A stretch of 64,000 nt of DNA from Chamaelirium japonicum (taxonomy: Eukaryota > Streptophyta > Magnoliopsida > Liliales > Melanthiaceae), in the NCBI GenBank assembly GCA_947650365.1, contig OX393557.1, forward strand, positions 29,067,298 to 29,131,297. The letters are read 5' to 3'. Shown one piece after another: positions 33,559-44,978 of this stretch. The notes under the pieces were generated by a model. It was not told the DNA's origin, did not search any database, and saw nothing but the letters and a program-made list of their open reading frames with translations. The stretch's first letter is position 1. Every line of letters starts with the position of its first letter. Made by a program: the position numbers and the translations under genes.

Positions 33559-35736
33559 GGGTGGGGGCTATACGCAGCCCTCGATTTTCTCTAGGCAGCC
33601 TATTGGTTAGTAAAATTTGTTACGGTTTTATCCCCAACTATAAGCAGCTTGACTGAAAACAGTCCTGAAGTAAATGAGTGGGGCTATTGACACATCAAAT
33701 ATTCCTTTTCACACATCAAATATTTTTACACATCACCCAGTTTTAAAAATTTTATATATTTGCTCATTGCACACCTTCAATTTTTTTAAAATCATATATT
33801 ATCCTTTTTTTTCAAATTATTCCACACACACACACACACAAACCCTAACACTCTACCTCCACCATCAACTGCTCCGACGAGCTCATCTCTGCTCTCCCAC
33901 CCTCCCCGAGCTTCCCCGCCCCTCCCCGAGCTCCCCCGAGCTTCCCCACCCAGATGACGAGCTCCTCTTTTCATCATCATCTACCGGCATCCAAACCTTA
34001 CACTCGGTCGACCAGAGCCGAACATTATACAGTGCGTTCGGCCACCCAACATGGTACAGTATGTTCGGTCATGGTCGACCGAACGTGTGGGTGCAAAATT
34101 TGGCTAACGCCAACAGTGGGACCCACAACCTTGCATGGGGCCCACAAGTCCAACAGAGGGACCCGCAGTCCTGTCAGGGGCCCACAAGTTCAACGGTGGG
34201 ACCCGCAATCCTGCCTGGGGCCCACGAGTCCAGCAGTGGGACCCGCAGCCCTGCTTGGGGCCCACAAGTATGACGGTGGGACCCGCAGTCCTACTTGGGG
34301 CTTACTTGCACTATCTGGGGTCTGGTAAATCCCCTCGGGTATTTACCAAACCCCGGATATTCCTGAAATATTCCCCAGATAAACTAAGCCCTTATAAATA
34401 GCCAACCCTGTGAAATAATCCAGATCCTAAAATCAAACCATAATCCCACTTTCTGTTTTCCAGAACTCCTCGAGCCGTCTAGTTTTCAGATGCCCTCTCC
34501 ACCCTCTATCATCTTGTAAGAAGCACTCATTGGTCTGTCGAGAGTAGCTCTACTTCATTCAGAGATAGTGGATTCGAAGGTTGCGTCTTATCGCACGGAG
34601 ACATAGGATTCGGCCGAACTTCATCACCACATCTAGTGTCAACTCTCTCTCTCTATTCTACAGTGCTTATGTGACAGCCTAGCAAGTTACAACTCAGCGC
34701 TTCGAAGCGCGCCATATTCCAAAGGTTCAAACCTTCAATTGACTGTTAGAGGAGGGTCACGTACGACGGCACGAAATCCTCCCCCACAGAACGTACAATA
34801 CAATGTTCGACTCTAGTCGGCCGAACATATTGTACCTTGTTCGGCCCTGGTCGGTCGAACGTGTCTCGAACAGAATAAAAAAGAAAGAGAAACTACTGGT
34901 CGTTTTGGTTATTTTACTTGGGGGTAATTTTATAATAAAAAAAACTTTCAAATGGTGTTTGGAGAGCAAATATTGGTGTGCCAATAGCCCCACTCAAAGT
35001 AAATTGGAAATGACTTTAGATATAAAAATACCAAAATACCCCCTTCTATAGAAAACTCCATTTTTTTCTCTTTCGTGCCTGTGTCGCCCGTCGCCACCTG
35101 CCGCCCATCGTTGCCTGCGACCCACCCTAACCCACTGCTACCTATTCAACCTGTCATCGCCGCATCATCCGTTCTTCTTCCTCCTCCTCCTCCTCCTCCC
35201 TCCTCATTTTACTTCCCTTTCTTCCTCCTCCTCTTTCCCTCATCGTCCTCCCTGAAATCATTGCATTCGTCCATACCATTTAGAATGCACCTTCTGTGCA
35301 TTCAGCCGCCCCCAGTAGAATGCACAAAAGGAATATGAATGCACTTTTTGTGCATTCTATCGGAGTGGCCGAATGCACAAAATATGCATTTATATTGGTA
35401 TGGCCGAATATTATGATTTTATAGAGGATGAGGGGGGGAAAGAGGAGGAAAAAGTGGAAGGAAAAGGAGGAGGGATAGGAGGAGGAGAAGACGACGATGA
35501 CAAGTTGAATGGACGGCACGTGGTGGGTGACATGGGCACGACGGAGGAAGATGGGGATGAAAAATGAGGAGGAGGTATAAGGTAGGGGTAAAATCGTTCA
35601 TATAAGTGGGTTGTCAACATATTGTGATGAATGCTAACAACAGGTGGTTTGTAAAACAACAACCGATAATAAGTTATGGGTTATATAAAAGTGGAGGTGG
35701 CCTAGAGAAAATCAAGGGTTATATATAGCTCCACCC
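33559..35736. mobile_element. Outer MULE with 9-bp target duplication, hosts a second MULE
   Basis: Left end gggtggggctat-like (gggtgggggctatacgcagc, then cctcgattttctctaggc), right end on the other strand gggtggagctatatataacc, then cttgattttctctaggc. Flanks ttagaactt (33550-33558) and ttaggactt (35737-35745) form a 9-base duplication with one mismatch, typical of Mutator-like elements. The right interior contains an imperfect foldback (about 35170-35470) with C/T-rich and gaatgcac motifs. No transposase. Inserted about 83 bases upstream of the UXT start codon. Confidence 0.85.
33676..34995. mobile_element. Inner MULE with 40-bp tandem repeats
   Basis: Ends gagtggggctattgacacat and, inverted, gagtggggctattggcacac. 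The 9-base flanks gaagtaaat (33667-33675) and aaagtaaat (34996-35004) match in eight positions. Inside lie inverted gtcgaccgaacgt / cggccgaaca motifs (34008-34085 and 34805-34865) and a tandem array of about five 40-base units built on gggacccgcagtcctg and ggggcccacaagt (34107-34302). The array leaves an open frame of up to 199 codons on the plus strand, judged to be repeat-driven, not a gene. Confidence 0.85.
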
Positions 35737-35745
35737 TTAGGACTT

Positions 35746-35945
35746 GTGTGTGTGTGTGTAGAGAGAGAGAGGGCGTTACGTTGAGCTGTGAGCTGCAATA
35801 GGAGAAAATGAGCTGCGGGTATTTTGATAAAATGCGGCATGTAGTGCATGCGGTGTTGCACCGCAGTCGTTTGATGCACCCGCTGTGTGCATGCGATGCA
35901 CGCAGTGGTGCGACACCTCACGCACCGCACACCGCATCGTAACAG
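35746..35945. repeat. Composite of two foldback families seen at 2.3-2.9 kb
   Basis: A (TG)n(AG)n head (35746-35770), then gttacgttgagctgtgagct (family of MITE 3), then atgcggcatg...gcggtgttgcaccgcag and the partly inverted ...gcaccgcacaccgcat (family of the 39-bp palindrome). The inverted repeat is degraded here. Confidence 0.65.
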
Positions 35946-37125
35946 TCATATATAAATGGAATATTTGGGTGCCATCACTAATTCCATGGGTGCGAAATAA
36001 ATGGAACCATAGAGGGGGAGGAGAGGACCTCTAGTGGTGGTGAAGGCGGTGTTGAAGATGGAACCACCATCAACAATTACGCATAGAGAATTGTAATAGG
36101 GAACATAAAAATTCATACAAATACATAAATGTCATGAAAAAGAGAATTCCCAATAAATTATAATTAAAATTCTACTATTTTGAATTGATACTCTAGAATT
36201 TTGTTAAGTGTAAAATACTCCATATTGTAAGAATTTTCTTTGAATTTTGAGTGATTTTCACTCACTAATGTCTGGTTTGTTCTTGTTCTTTTTTTTTTGT
36301 GTAACAATTCAAAAGCAATATGCGCTAAAAAAATACTCTGCTTTTTTGAATCGATACTCTTTAATTTTGATAAGCATTAATGATCAAAACTTTAGTTTAT
36401 TTTGAATAACATTCATATTATCAAATCAAGTGGGCAAATTCAAACAACGAAAAAAAAAACCGATTCATGGAACAAACTAGTATTAGTTACTCGTAACAAA
36501 CAATCATCCTAAAAAGCAACTTGCAAAACTTAAAATAAAACATAGTGCACCCATAAATGGACTAAAAGAGGAGGAAAATATATTTTGAAGAAATGACCGG
36601 TCGCAAAAAAAATAAAAACTAAAATTTGACTCAGCCCGATGTACACCCCTGATGCTATTCAGCTAGAATTTTCCATGTACATTGTTATTCACACTCATAT
36701 CACAATCGTCCGGTTGGGGCTGAGTGCGATTCCCAGTAGGATCTTGGTACAATGGATGGTTGTGACTCGAGTCTTTACAAAAATTATGTATAAAATTAGA
36801 TTGAATAAATTTTTTTTTTCTCACGGAAGACAAGGCCGGTTGTTTCTAATTTTAATTATGATTATCTCTTGCGTAGTCATAGAGGATTCGACGAGGATTC
36901 CAACACAACTGGAATCGTCGGATTCCATCATGAATCAAAGAAGTTATGATTTTGTAAACATGGTAAAAATATATATAAATTTTTAATGTAGTGCCATGAT
37001 TCGTAAAATTTGATAAGATTTGGATAATTTTGATAGTTGTAGTCTTCCGTTGAGCTGTATAACATTTGGATCCTATTTAAAACAAGGGGCCCGGGAAGTG
37101 AAACTCGATTTCACTATTCAAATGG
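35946..37125. other. Gene-free AT-rich region
   Basis: Nothing recognisable. The ORF at 36639-36986 shows no family motifs. Confidence 0.4.
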
Positions 37126-37291
37126 TGAACTTGAATGAAGAAGCTGCCACATATCCTGAGAAAGTCAACAATTGCGACTGAAGATATTTATATATAGACA
37201 TATATGAGGGTATATATAAATATATATACCTCCAGCCTCAATTGTTGACTTTCTTAGAACATGTGGCAGCTTCTCCATTCGAGTTCAGTGC
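37126..37291. mobile_element. Foldback MITE with TATA-rich centre
   Basis: Left arm tgaacttgaatgaagaagct...gccacat and agaaagtcaacaattg; right arm inverted aactcgaatggagaagctgc...cacatgtt and agaaagtcaacaattg. Arms are about 60 bases around an AT-rich loop (tatatataaatatatata). Confidence 0.8.
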
Positions 37292-37426
37292 CTTACTAAT
37301 ATCCTATTAACGAGGTTAGTTAGCAGGGATTGAACTCATGAAATTATTGTCGGGACTTTAGCTTAAACGTAGTTTTGGAGAGGGGTTCTAGACATATTAT
37401 CCCTAAATTTATTAAAACCCTTAATA

Positions 37427-37645
37427 TAGTCACTCCGGACCACGCTATCACCATGGTCCGGGGGTCCCTCGCGGACAGTTGTAGTTAGTCTCAACTATTA
37501 ACGGTTCGGGAATGAGGGATCTATACACCACTAGGTGAGCCCCTAGGGGATCGCATGACAGGGGATGGGTGATCCGGATGTGGCAGAACAGGTGTTGTCG
37601 AGCGGACCCTGAACCACGGTGATAGCCTGGTTCGGGGTGATTATT
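37427..37645. mobile_element. Short TIR element with CGGACCACG-type ends
   Basis: Left actccggaccacgctatcac, right inverted accccgaaccaggctatcac; both continue into c(a/g)tggt(c/t)c(a/g)ggg and gtcc(c/g)ctcg. Arms about 45 bases. No ORF. Confidence 0.65.
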
Positions 37646-37708
37646 TTAAGTTGTTTGTAAATTATTGGTAAAATAGGATTGGGGATCGTTGGAATACAGA
37701 AGTTGTGA

Positions 37709-37709
37709 G

Positions 37710-37740
<31 letters not shown>

Positions 37741-37749
37741 AAAAAAAAA
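37709..37749. repeat. Homopolymer block (C)n(A)n
   Basis: About 22 C followed by about 19 A, directly abutting the end of the PPR relic at GG of ACSHGG. Confidence 0.9.
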
Positions 37750-37975
37750 GCTTTTTTCCCACCATGGCTACAAGCCGAGAGCAACGAAGTAAAGGTTACC
37801 GCATCTGGTTTCACATTTTCCCTTTGCATTTGATGGAACACCTCAAGCACTTCTCTGCAGTACCCATGGATCCCGAATGCAACAATCATTTTGTTGTCAG
37901 TCCTCGTTCTACCGTACTATTAAAGAGAACTTTGGCGGTATCTAACCTTCCACACTTTTTTGCATAAATTTATTT

Positions 37976-39473
37976 GAGGTCCCAAAAGGATCCCCAAGAG
38001 GCGCCACATACCCAGGGGCGTAGCCAGGAATTTATTTTGGGCTGGGCTGAACCTAAACTAATTTTGGGCTGATCGATTTGGGTTTGGCCAAAATTGGTTG
38101 GTTTCGAACTGATGCACACCCCTAAATGGGTCGAGTTGGTTCGGGTGTTTTGATTAAGCGGATCGGTTTGGTTCTATGTTTTGTGGACTCGACTAAATAC
38201 GGGTCGGTTCCGGATTGGAGCTCGAGTAGACCCGACCCAACCCGAGAACCGAACTTATATATATTAGTCCACATAAATATATGTCACGGGTTTGAACTTT
38301 TGGGCTGCATCACACATTCATATTAGCACCCGCGTAAATGTTATTTGTTTGCTAATGTTAAACCAACTACAAAGAGAACTAAACAGGTGGCTAACGCCTA
38401 AAGCCCAAATGGGTCGGGTTGGTTCGGGTTACAATATGGTAGAACCGAACTTTTATGTGCCTCTAAATTATTGAACTGGTAATACATGTTGGAGAGAAAA
38501 AAAACATAATGCAAAAATAGACAAATGTTCTTAAAATTAGATTTGTATTTTTATAGTTCAAATATTTCTGCACAATAAATAAGGGCAGCTCCATCTTTGC
38601 ATTCCCCACAAGGGCCACATGGCCACATCCTATATTTGCATATTACTTGAGAATTCGCAAAATCTAGTAGGGCGCTGATAATTGCCAAAATAATAACTTC
38701 GAAAATTTCGGCAATACTGGCATGATTTAGGGCTATGATTAAGAAAAAAAATTGAAATTATCGGCTTGTGTCGGGTTTTGATTCAAAAAGAAGACAAATA
38801 AGAGGCTATTTCGAGTTTTGATCCGAGCAAATTGGAACGAAATTCCGATTCCGTCCGAAACCGATCTGAAAAATTCAGATTTTGGCACCGTATAATTAAA
38901 TCGGAATTCTGAAAGTTCTGAAAAAAATCCGATCGAAATCGGAAGGGTGCTGAGTATTCCAAAAATTCCGATTTTCGATCCAAAAACTTCGATAGCCCAG
39001 CCCTGGCCCATATCTAGCCCAGCCACCATCAGCACCGACGTTGAAGAAGAAGCCGCACCGCTCCGATCTGCCTCGAAACCCGACGTCGCCGCCTCGAAAC
39101 CTCCAAGAATCCACACTGAGCAGATGAGGGGCCTGGAAACCACGACAGACTCCGGCCGGATCCAGAACCACCATCCCAGCTGCTACCTGGCTGGATCCCA
39201 ACGATCCGAGAGCAGCTGGCACCGATCCGAACAGGAGAGGAGCCACGCCGCCATGAATCCGAATACAAAACTCGCCAGGCCACTTGGGGAATCAACCCGA
39301 ACAGAGCCCCTGGCCTCGCCGACGGTGGCCGGAGAGTCCAAGAGGGCGAAAGCAGAAACCCTAAAACGAGAGGGGGAAAGGGAGGAGAGTCCTCCTTCGA
39401 ATTTTGATGGTCTTTGCTCACGTAATTATTAGCAAATTATTGGTGCCCACGTCCCTGGCCAACCAAATTCGAT
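37976..39473. mobile_element. Composite insertion inside the PPR gene
   Basis: 38020-38470 carries gggtcgggttggttcggg / acccgacccaacccgag blocks related to 17182-17810 (hAT-like). 38730-39430 is different: a stretch of gattccgat-type repeats, then a G/C-rich part with open frames on both strands (up to 161 codons, no recognised domain). Whether this is one element or two is unclear; the ends were not resolved. Confidence 0.45.
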
Positions 39474-40116
39474 TCATGTAATCAGTTGAAACAATGCTAG
39501 AGCTTCATCTGCGTAACCAGTATCTAGATAACCCATCATCATTGTTGTCCATGAGTTCAAGTCTTTATCTCTTATTGAGTTGAAAATATCTTTTGTCATG
39601 CCAATGCACCCACATTTTGTATACATGTATAGGATCTGATTGAAAACACTTACATTTGATTGGAGACCAAATCTGAACGCTAATCCGTCGATCCACCGTC
39701 CGTTACTTATATCCGATCGCTCAGAAAACACCGACAGCAGACTCAGCACGGTTGCAGAATTTGGTCTAATACTTTCTTTGATCATATTGTTGAACATTTT
39801 GATGGCCTCGACAACCTTCCGATTTTGTAGGTAACTAGAAATCATTACATTGTACAATACCAAATCTCTCACCATTAGTTGATCGAACAGTTCCGTAGCA
39901 TAGTTTATCTTATCAGATTTTGAGTATGTATCTATAAGAACAAGCTGCAAGCATGTTTGATAAGGTGATCGTATCTGGGGAAATGTTTGCTTCTTGCGCC
40001 GTAAGACAAAAGAATTTCAATGCTTCATAAGCTTGGCCATGATCAACGAGCCCCGCAAATCATGGCATTCCTCGAAGCAACAATTCCTTTCTCCAATTGC
40101 TTCAACATGGATGTTG

Positions 40117-40975
40117 CTACTTTGTCCGCTTTGTCTGTGCCCGCATGAGAACTTCCCAGGGAGGTCACCCATTCTAGTACTGGTCTCGCCCGAGCACGCT
40201 TAACTACAGAGTTCTTACGAAATCCGTAGCGGCGCACGGTTTTAAAACGCGTCTTCTATGTTTGGGAGGGAAAATTATATAAGTAGCTCAGGATCTTCCT
40301 CTCTCCAAGCGATGTGGAGCTAACTCATGGCCTTGTACACCTCACCTCACCTCATCCATCTTGGCATCTCAGCCTCATGAGTCTTGGCTATTGGCCTATT
40401 GGATCTTGGTCGTCAAAATCCACCCCCCTTAGGGCTACACGTCATCGTGTAGGGTTAGACCCCCCATTGCGAGGAGAACCGGCTCTGATACCATTTTGTA
40501 ACATCCACCCCAAACACACAAGATTTTGTCCGCTTTGCCTGTGCACGCATGAGAACTTCCCAAGGAGGTCATCCATCCTAGTACTGTTCTCGCCCAAGCA
40601 CGCTTAACTACAGAGTTCTTACGAAATCCGTAGCGGCGCACGGTTTTAAAACGTGTCTTCTATGTTTGGGAGGGGAAATTATATAAGAAGCTCAGGATCT
40701 CCCTCTCTCCAGGCGATGTGGGGCTAACTCATGGCCTTATACACCTCACCTCACCTTACCTCATCTCATTTTGTAACATCCGCCCTAAACACACAAGATA
40801 TTGTCCGCTTTGTCTGTACTCGTACGAGAACTTCTCAGGGTGGTCACCCATCCTAGTACTGCTCTCGCCCGAGCATGCTTAACTACGGAGTTCTTACGAA
40901 ATCCGTAGTGGCGCACGATTTTAAAACGTGTATTGGCTCTTTGCTATTGGCCTATTGGATCTTGGTCGTCACACT
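40117..40975 (-). mobile_element. Cassandra-type TRIM carrying 5S rRNA sequence, three LTR-like copies
   Basis: Three copies (about 40121-40360, 40497-40769 and 40772-40931) each contain 5S rRNA sequence on the minus strand (agaactctgtagttaagcgt, then gctcgggcgagac, agtactaga.tgggtgacc). Two LTRs begin with tgtaacatcc on the plus strand. A primer-binding site complementary to tRNA-Met (ggctctgatacca at 40481-40493) lies next to the middle copy. 5S in short LTRs plus a tiny non-coding interior is diagnostic of Cassandra TRIMs. The arrangement is LTR-interior-LTR-LTR, so it is rearranged and broken. Confidence 0.88.
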
Positions 40976-41406
40976 CTTAGTGTTTATAACCTCCCTGCTG
41001 CCTGGAGCAAGCTCAGAAGGGTCACCCGGTTCGCATCCAATCCTCCTCTCAGCATATCTCTAGCTAATCAAAGATCTCTTCAAATGCTTGATGCAACTCG
41101 TCGCTATTCCCACATCTAGAGTACAATCCAACAAATGAAGAACCAACAAATTTGCCTGCATGTAGACCAGCCTTGATAGCATCAACATGGATGCCACTTC
41201 CGAATTCGACATCACCAAGCTCAGTACAACTCTTCAAATTGAATGTAACAGAAGAACTATGAACACCGATCACCCGTAACTTCAGATTCAAATACAACCA
41301 AAGACCTTCCGCAAGATTTCCCGCCCTAAAATATCCAACAATAGCTGAATTCCAAAAAGCGATATCTTGGTTAACGATCCTGTCAAATGCCCATCTTGAT
41401 TTTGAT

Positions 41407-44400
41407 TATTAGATGTAGTGTGTTAGTATTCTATTAGTCCCACCTTGGTTGTGGTAACGTAATGGTGTGCGTTCTCTCTCTATATAAAGAGAGGTAATCT
41501 TATGTAATGTTAAAGAGATTAATGAGATAATACAAGAAGTCTTTCTCCCCAAGCCTATTCTCTCTCCCTCTCTCTTCGTAACATGGTATCAGAGCCAGGT
41601 TAGGGTTTCGGAGATCCCTCTCTAGCCATGACCTCCTCAGTCGCTGCCGGTGACCACGGGGAGGCCGGGCATAGTAAAATTTAATTTTTCTTTGATTTCT
41701 TCTCTTTGTCTCTCCCTTCCTCTCTCGGGTGCTGTCGATGCCCCGACGGCCCGATCATCCCGCGCCCACCGTTAGAGCGAGTCCGGCCCTGCGTGGCTCA
41801 ACTCGTGCCCGTCGCCCGATCCCGGCAACAGCAGCACGGGGCCAGATCTGGCGCCCACGGCTGTCTTCTCTCCAGTGCAGTAGCAACCGCGGCACAAGGG
41901 GGCCAGATCCGGCCCGGTCCTGCGCCCGTCCGTCGCATTCTCAGCCCCGCCCTTGCACCCGGCCCAGCCCGGCGCTTGTCCGCCGTGTTCCCGGCCCCGA
42001 CCTTGCACCCGGCCCGGTCCGGCGCCCGTCTGCCGCGTTCCCAGCCCCGGCCTTGCGCCCGTCTCTAGCCCGGACCTACGCCCGATCGCCTCCAAGACAC
42101 TGCTCCCGCCGGCCCACCCGTGCCCTCCTTCCCGGCCGCCCGGATCTGCTTCCCGGTCACCCGGATCTGCCACCACAAGAGCCCGATCTCTCGCCGGACC
42201 TGCTTCTGCCGTGCCCAGCCGACCTCCGATCTTCTCTCTCCCGTCTCCGGATCTACCACTCGCGCTCGCGACGCGCTCCGAACTTCTCTCTCACATCCCG
42301 GCTCTCTTTCTCCCGTCTCTGACTTTCTCTTCGCTCCCCCTCCTTTCTCTCTCTCTTTCCTTATCTCCTATCTCTCTCTCTCCTGAGAACCGGTGATCCC
42401 CCTCTTTTATTCCCCTTCTCTCTCTCTGGTTTGATTACAGCCATCCATGCATCCAGTCTCTCTCTTATCCGAACATTCCCTCTTTTATTCCCCTTCTCTC
42501 TATAGCTGTTCACAGCCATCCGATTTGCATCGGATGGCTCTACACCCGATCCGACCTGGTGATCCCCTTTTGAGTTTGAGCCTGACTCTGCGCTATGCCC
42601 TACACCCGATCTGACCCAGCATAGCCCTTGCACCCGATCTGGCCCTCGTGCACTTTGACCCGTTACGCTCTCTCTGCTACCTTGCGCTCGAGCTGCCGCT
42701 CTACCTCTTGCGCCCGTGTCCTGTCTCCGGCACAGTAGCACGAGGGGCCAGATCTGGCGCTCCCGGCCATCCCCTCGCCGCTTGCACTCTCCTTGCGCCC
42801 TGCATTCTGTCAGTCAGCCCACTGCGCCTTGCGCTTTGTCAGCCTCGCGCTCTGTGCCCTTGCGCTTCCTTGGTACTTTTGCGCTCTACGCCTTACCAGT
42901 CCACCTTGTATCCTCTCTTTCTAGTTTCGGTCACACTTATTTTGTGCTGGCTTTTAGATTCTTTCTAGTTCCGGTCACACTTGTCTTGTGCCGGCTTTTA
43001 GAACCTCTCTAGTTCCGGTCACACTTGTCTTATGCTGGCTTTTGGATGCTCTCTCGTTTCGGTCACACTTGTCTTGTGTCATCTGTTGGATCCTCTCTAG
43101 TTTCGGTCACACTTGTCTTGTGCCGGCTTTTTGGATCCTCTCTCGTTCCGGTCACACTTGTCTTGTGTTGACTTTTGGATCCTCTCTCGTTCTGGTCATT
43201 CTTGTGTCGGTTTTCGGATCCTCTTCCTTTCCTTGGTCATGTTACCATATCAGAGTTATGACTCTACATTCTCTCCTTCTTCTTTGTCTGTGATGATTGA
43301 GATCTTCTAAGAGGTGTCAAGTACTTGCTTCGGCCGGGTTCTTGCCTCCTATGAGGTCTCACGCATTCACATCTTTTCTTAGCCGATCTCTCTCCTTTCG
43401 GCCTCTTTTATTGCTGGCTTCCATCACCGTCGGCTTCCTCCACTTCGATCCTTAGTGATCATTGCCAATTCTCCTGGTTGACCTGCTTACAGGTTGGCCG
43501 GGTTCCAGAACGACTTGCTTGTAGGTCGCCCTGGCACTATCTTTAGTTTACAGCATAAAAATAATGGTTATTTGATGTAATTTTTTTCTTTTTTTCTTTC
43601 TCCTTTCTTTTATTAAGCAAACTGATGTCAATTTATACCTTACATCAGTTTGACGGGGGGTATTAGATGTAGTGTGTTAGTATTCTATTAGTCCCACCTC
43701 GGTTGTGGTAACGTAATGGTGTGCATTCTCTCTCTATATAAGGAGAGGTAGTCTTATGTAATGTCAATGTGATTAATGAGATAATACAAGGAGTTTTTCT
43801 CCCAAAAAAAAATCTACATTCTCTCCTTCTTCTTTGTCTGTGATGATTGACATCTTCTAAGAGGTGTCAAGTACTTGCTTCGGCCGGGTGCTTGCCTCCT
43901 ATGAGGTCTCATGCATTCACACCTTTTCTTAGCCGATCTCTCTCATTTCGGCCTCCTTTATTGCCGGCTTCCATCACCGTCGGCTTCCTCCACTCCGATC
44001 CTTAGTAATCATTGTCAATTCTTCCGGTTGACCTGCTTACAGGTTGGCCGGGTTCCCCCGGTTGTCCTGCTTGCAGGTCAATCGAGTCTCCAGAACGACT
44101 TGCTTGCAGGTCGCCTTGGCACTATCTTTACTTTACAGCAAAAAAAAAAGGGGTTATTTGATGTAAATTTTTTTTTTCTTTCTCCTTTCTTTTATTAAGC
44201 AAACTGATGTCGGTTTATACCTTACATCAGTTTGACGGGGGGTATTAGATGTAGTGTGTTAGTATTCTATTAGTCCCACCTCGGTTGTGGTAACATAATG
44301 GTGTGCATTCTCTCTCTAAATAAAGAGAGGTAGTCTTATGTAATGTTAATGAGATTAATGAGATAATACAAAGAGTTTTTCTCCCCAAACCTATTCTCTC

Positions 44401-44419
44401 TCCCTCTCTCTTCGTAACA
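41407..44419 (+). mobile_element. Non-autonomous LTR element with extra LTR and 3' tandem duplication
   Basis: LTRs of 177 bases at 41407-41583 and 44243-44419 (tattagatgtagtgtgttag ... cttcgtaaca), plus a third, partial LTR at 43661-43806. A tRNA-Met primer site tggtatcagagcc follows the first LTR, and a polypurine tract (gacgggggg) precedes the other two. Flanks ttgat (41402-41406) and ctgat (44420-44424) are a 5-base target duplication with one mismatch. The interior is C/G-rich, without recognised gag or pol. The block before the last LTR (43810-44242) repeats 43262-43660. It sits inside the PPR gene. Looks fairly young from LTR similarity, but rearranged. Confidence 0.88.
42925..43215 (+). 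repeat. About six tandem units of ~50 bp in the LTR element interior
   Basis: Units share ctctagttccggtcacactt and gtcttgtgccggcttttgga with small changes. They lie in the non-coding interior of the LTR element at 41407-44419. Confidence 0.85.
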
Positions 44420-44681
44420 CTGATAAACAACCGATATCCTCATAATGATTCAACAACTTCGATGCGAGATGAATCCTATTGCCAAGCCCAGGAGTAACAA
44501 CGCAAACGTGACGCTTTCTTAGTGATTAGATATCTGAACATGACTACAAACAAGAAGCAACCCTTTCTGCAGTACTGAATTCTTCACCAAAACTAGGTGA
44601 TTTCCTAGCATGGGTTCCAATGGGCAGTAAAGGAAGCACCTTTTTTCGCCGATGACTGAAACCGAGATGGGAAAACATCCA

Positions 44682-44978
44682 TTCTTCATACTTTGCAGGA
44701 AATTTTATGCGGGATCGAGCCGATTTTCACAAACATGATTCCCATAGAAGGGTTGATGGGAGTAATGGGAATTGAAAAGTTGGAAGAGGAAGCAAACCCA
44801 AATGGGAGAAGAAGGTCCTCTGGCTCTACCACAATTAAACAAAAAAGACCAGCTTTATATAAATATAAATTCTGCTTAAATAGAGCAAGAAAAATGGGAA
44901 ACCCAGCAAGAAGGAAAAACCAGGCCTTTCTCTGATTCTTGCACTCTTTGAACAGAAATTAAGGAAATTCAAGAAACT
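44682..44978. other. Upstream flank of the PPR relic
   Basis: No promoter element is clear. An ORF of 80 codons on the plus strand (44693-44935) is unrecognised. Confidence 0.35.

Larger units (their letters stand above)
37740..44681 (-). pseudogene. PPR gene broken into four pieces by insertions
   Basis: Minus-strand pieces in gene order: 44425-44681 (possible start MKNGCFPISVSVIGEK, then HLVLVKNSVLQKG), 40976-41406 (FDRIVNQDIAFWNSAIVGYF..., GIHVDAIKAGLHAGKFVGSS, FVGLYSRCGNSDE, MLRGGLDANRVTLLSLLQAA), 39474-40116 (QLEKGIVASRNAMICG..., LVLYNVMISSYLQNRKVVEA, SVFNQILYMYTKCGCIGMTK, DLNSWTTMMMGYLDTGYADE) and about 37740-37975 (CGRLDTAKVLFNSTVERGLT, MIVAFGIHGYCREVLEVFHQ, KPDAVTFTSLLSACSHGG). The motifs are those of PLS-class pentatricopeptide proteins, which bind organellar RNA. 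Frame breaks occur within pieces (near AMICG, and before MIVAFGIHG). Insertions: LTR element 41407-44419, Cassandra 40117-40975, and 37976-39473. No C-terminal E/DYW domain is visible. Not functional as it stands. Confidence 0.85.

Noticed and set aside
33674-34273. 199-codon open frame on the plus strand
   Set aside because: It is made by the 40-base tandem repeat inside the inner MULE, has no domain, and starts inside the transposon end.
38739-39432. Overlapping frames of 116-161 codons on both strands
   Set aside because: No recognisable family, simultaneous openness in several frames, and location inside an insertion in the PPR gene argue against a host gene.
40130-40931. Functional 5S rRNA genes
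   Set aside because: The 5S sequence is diverged and embedded in LTRs with primer-site and interior sequence, which is the Cassandra TRIM arrangement, not a 5S array.
41706-42396. Several long overlapping frames in G/C-rich sequence
   Set aside because: They lie in the interior of a non-autonomous LTR element, in all frames at once, with no conserved domain; composition explains them.
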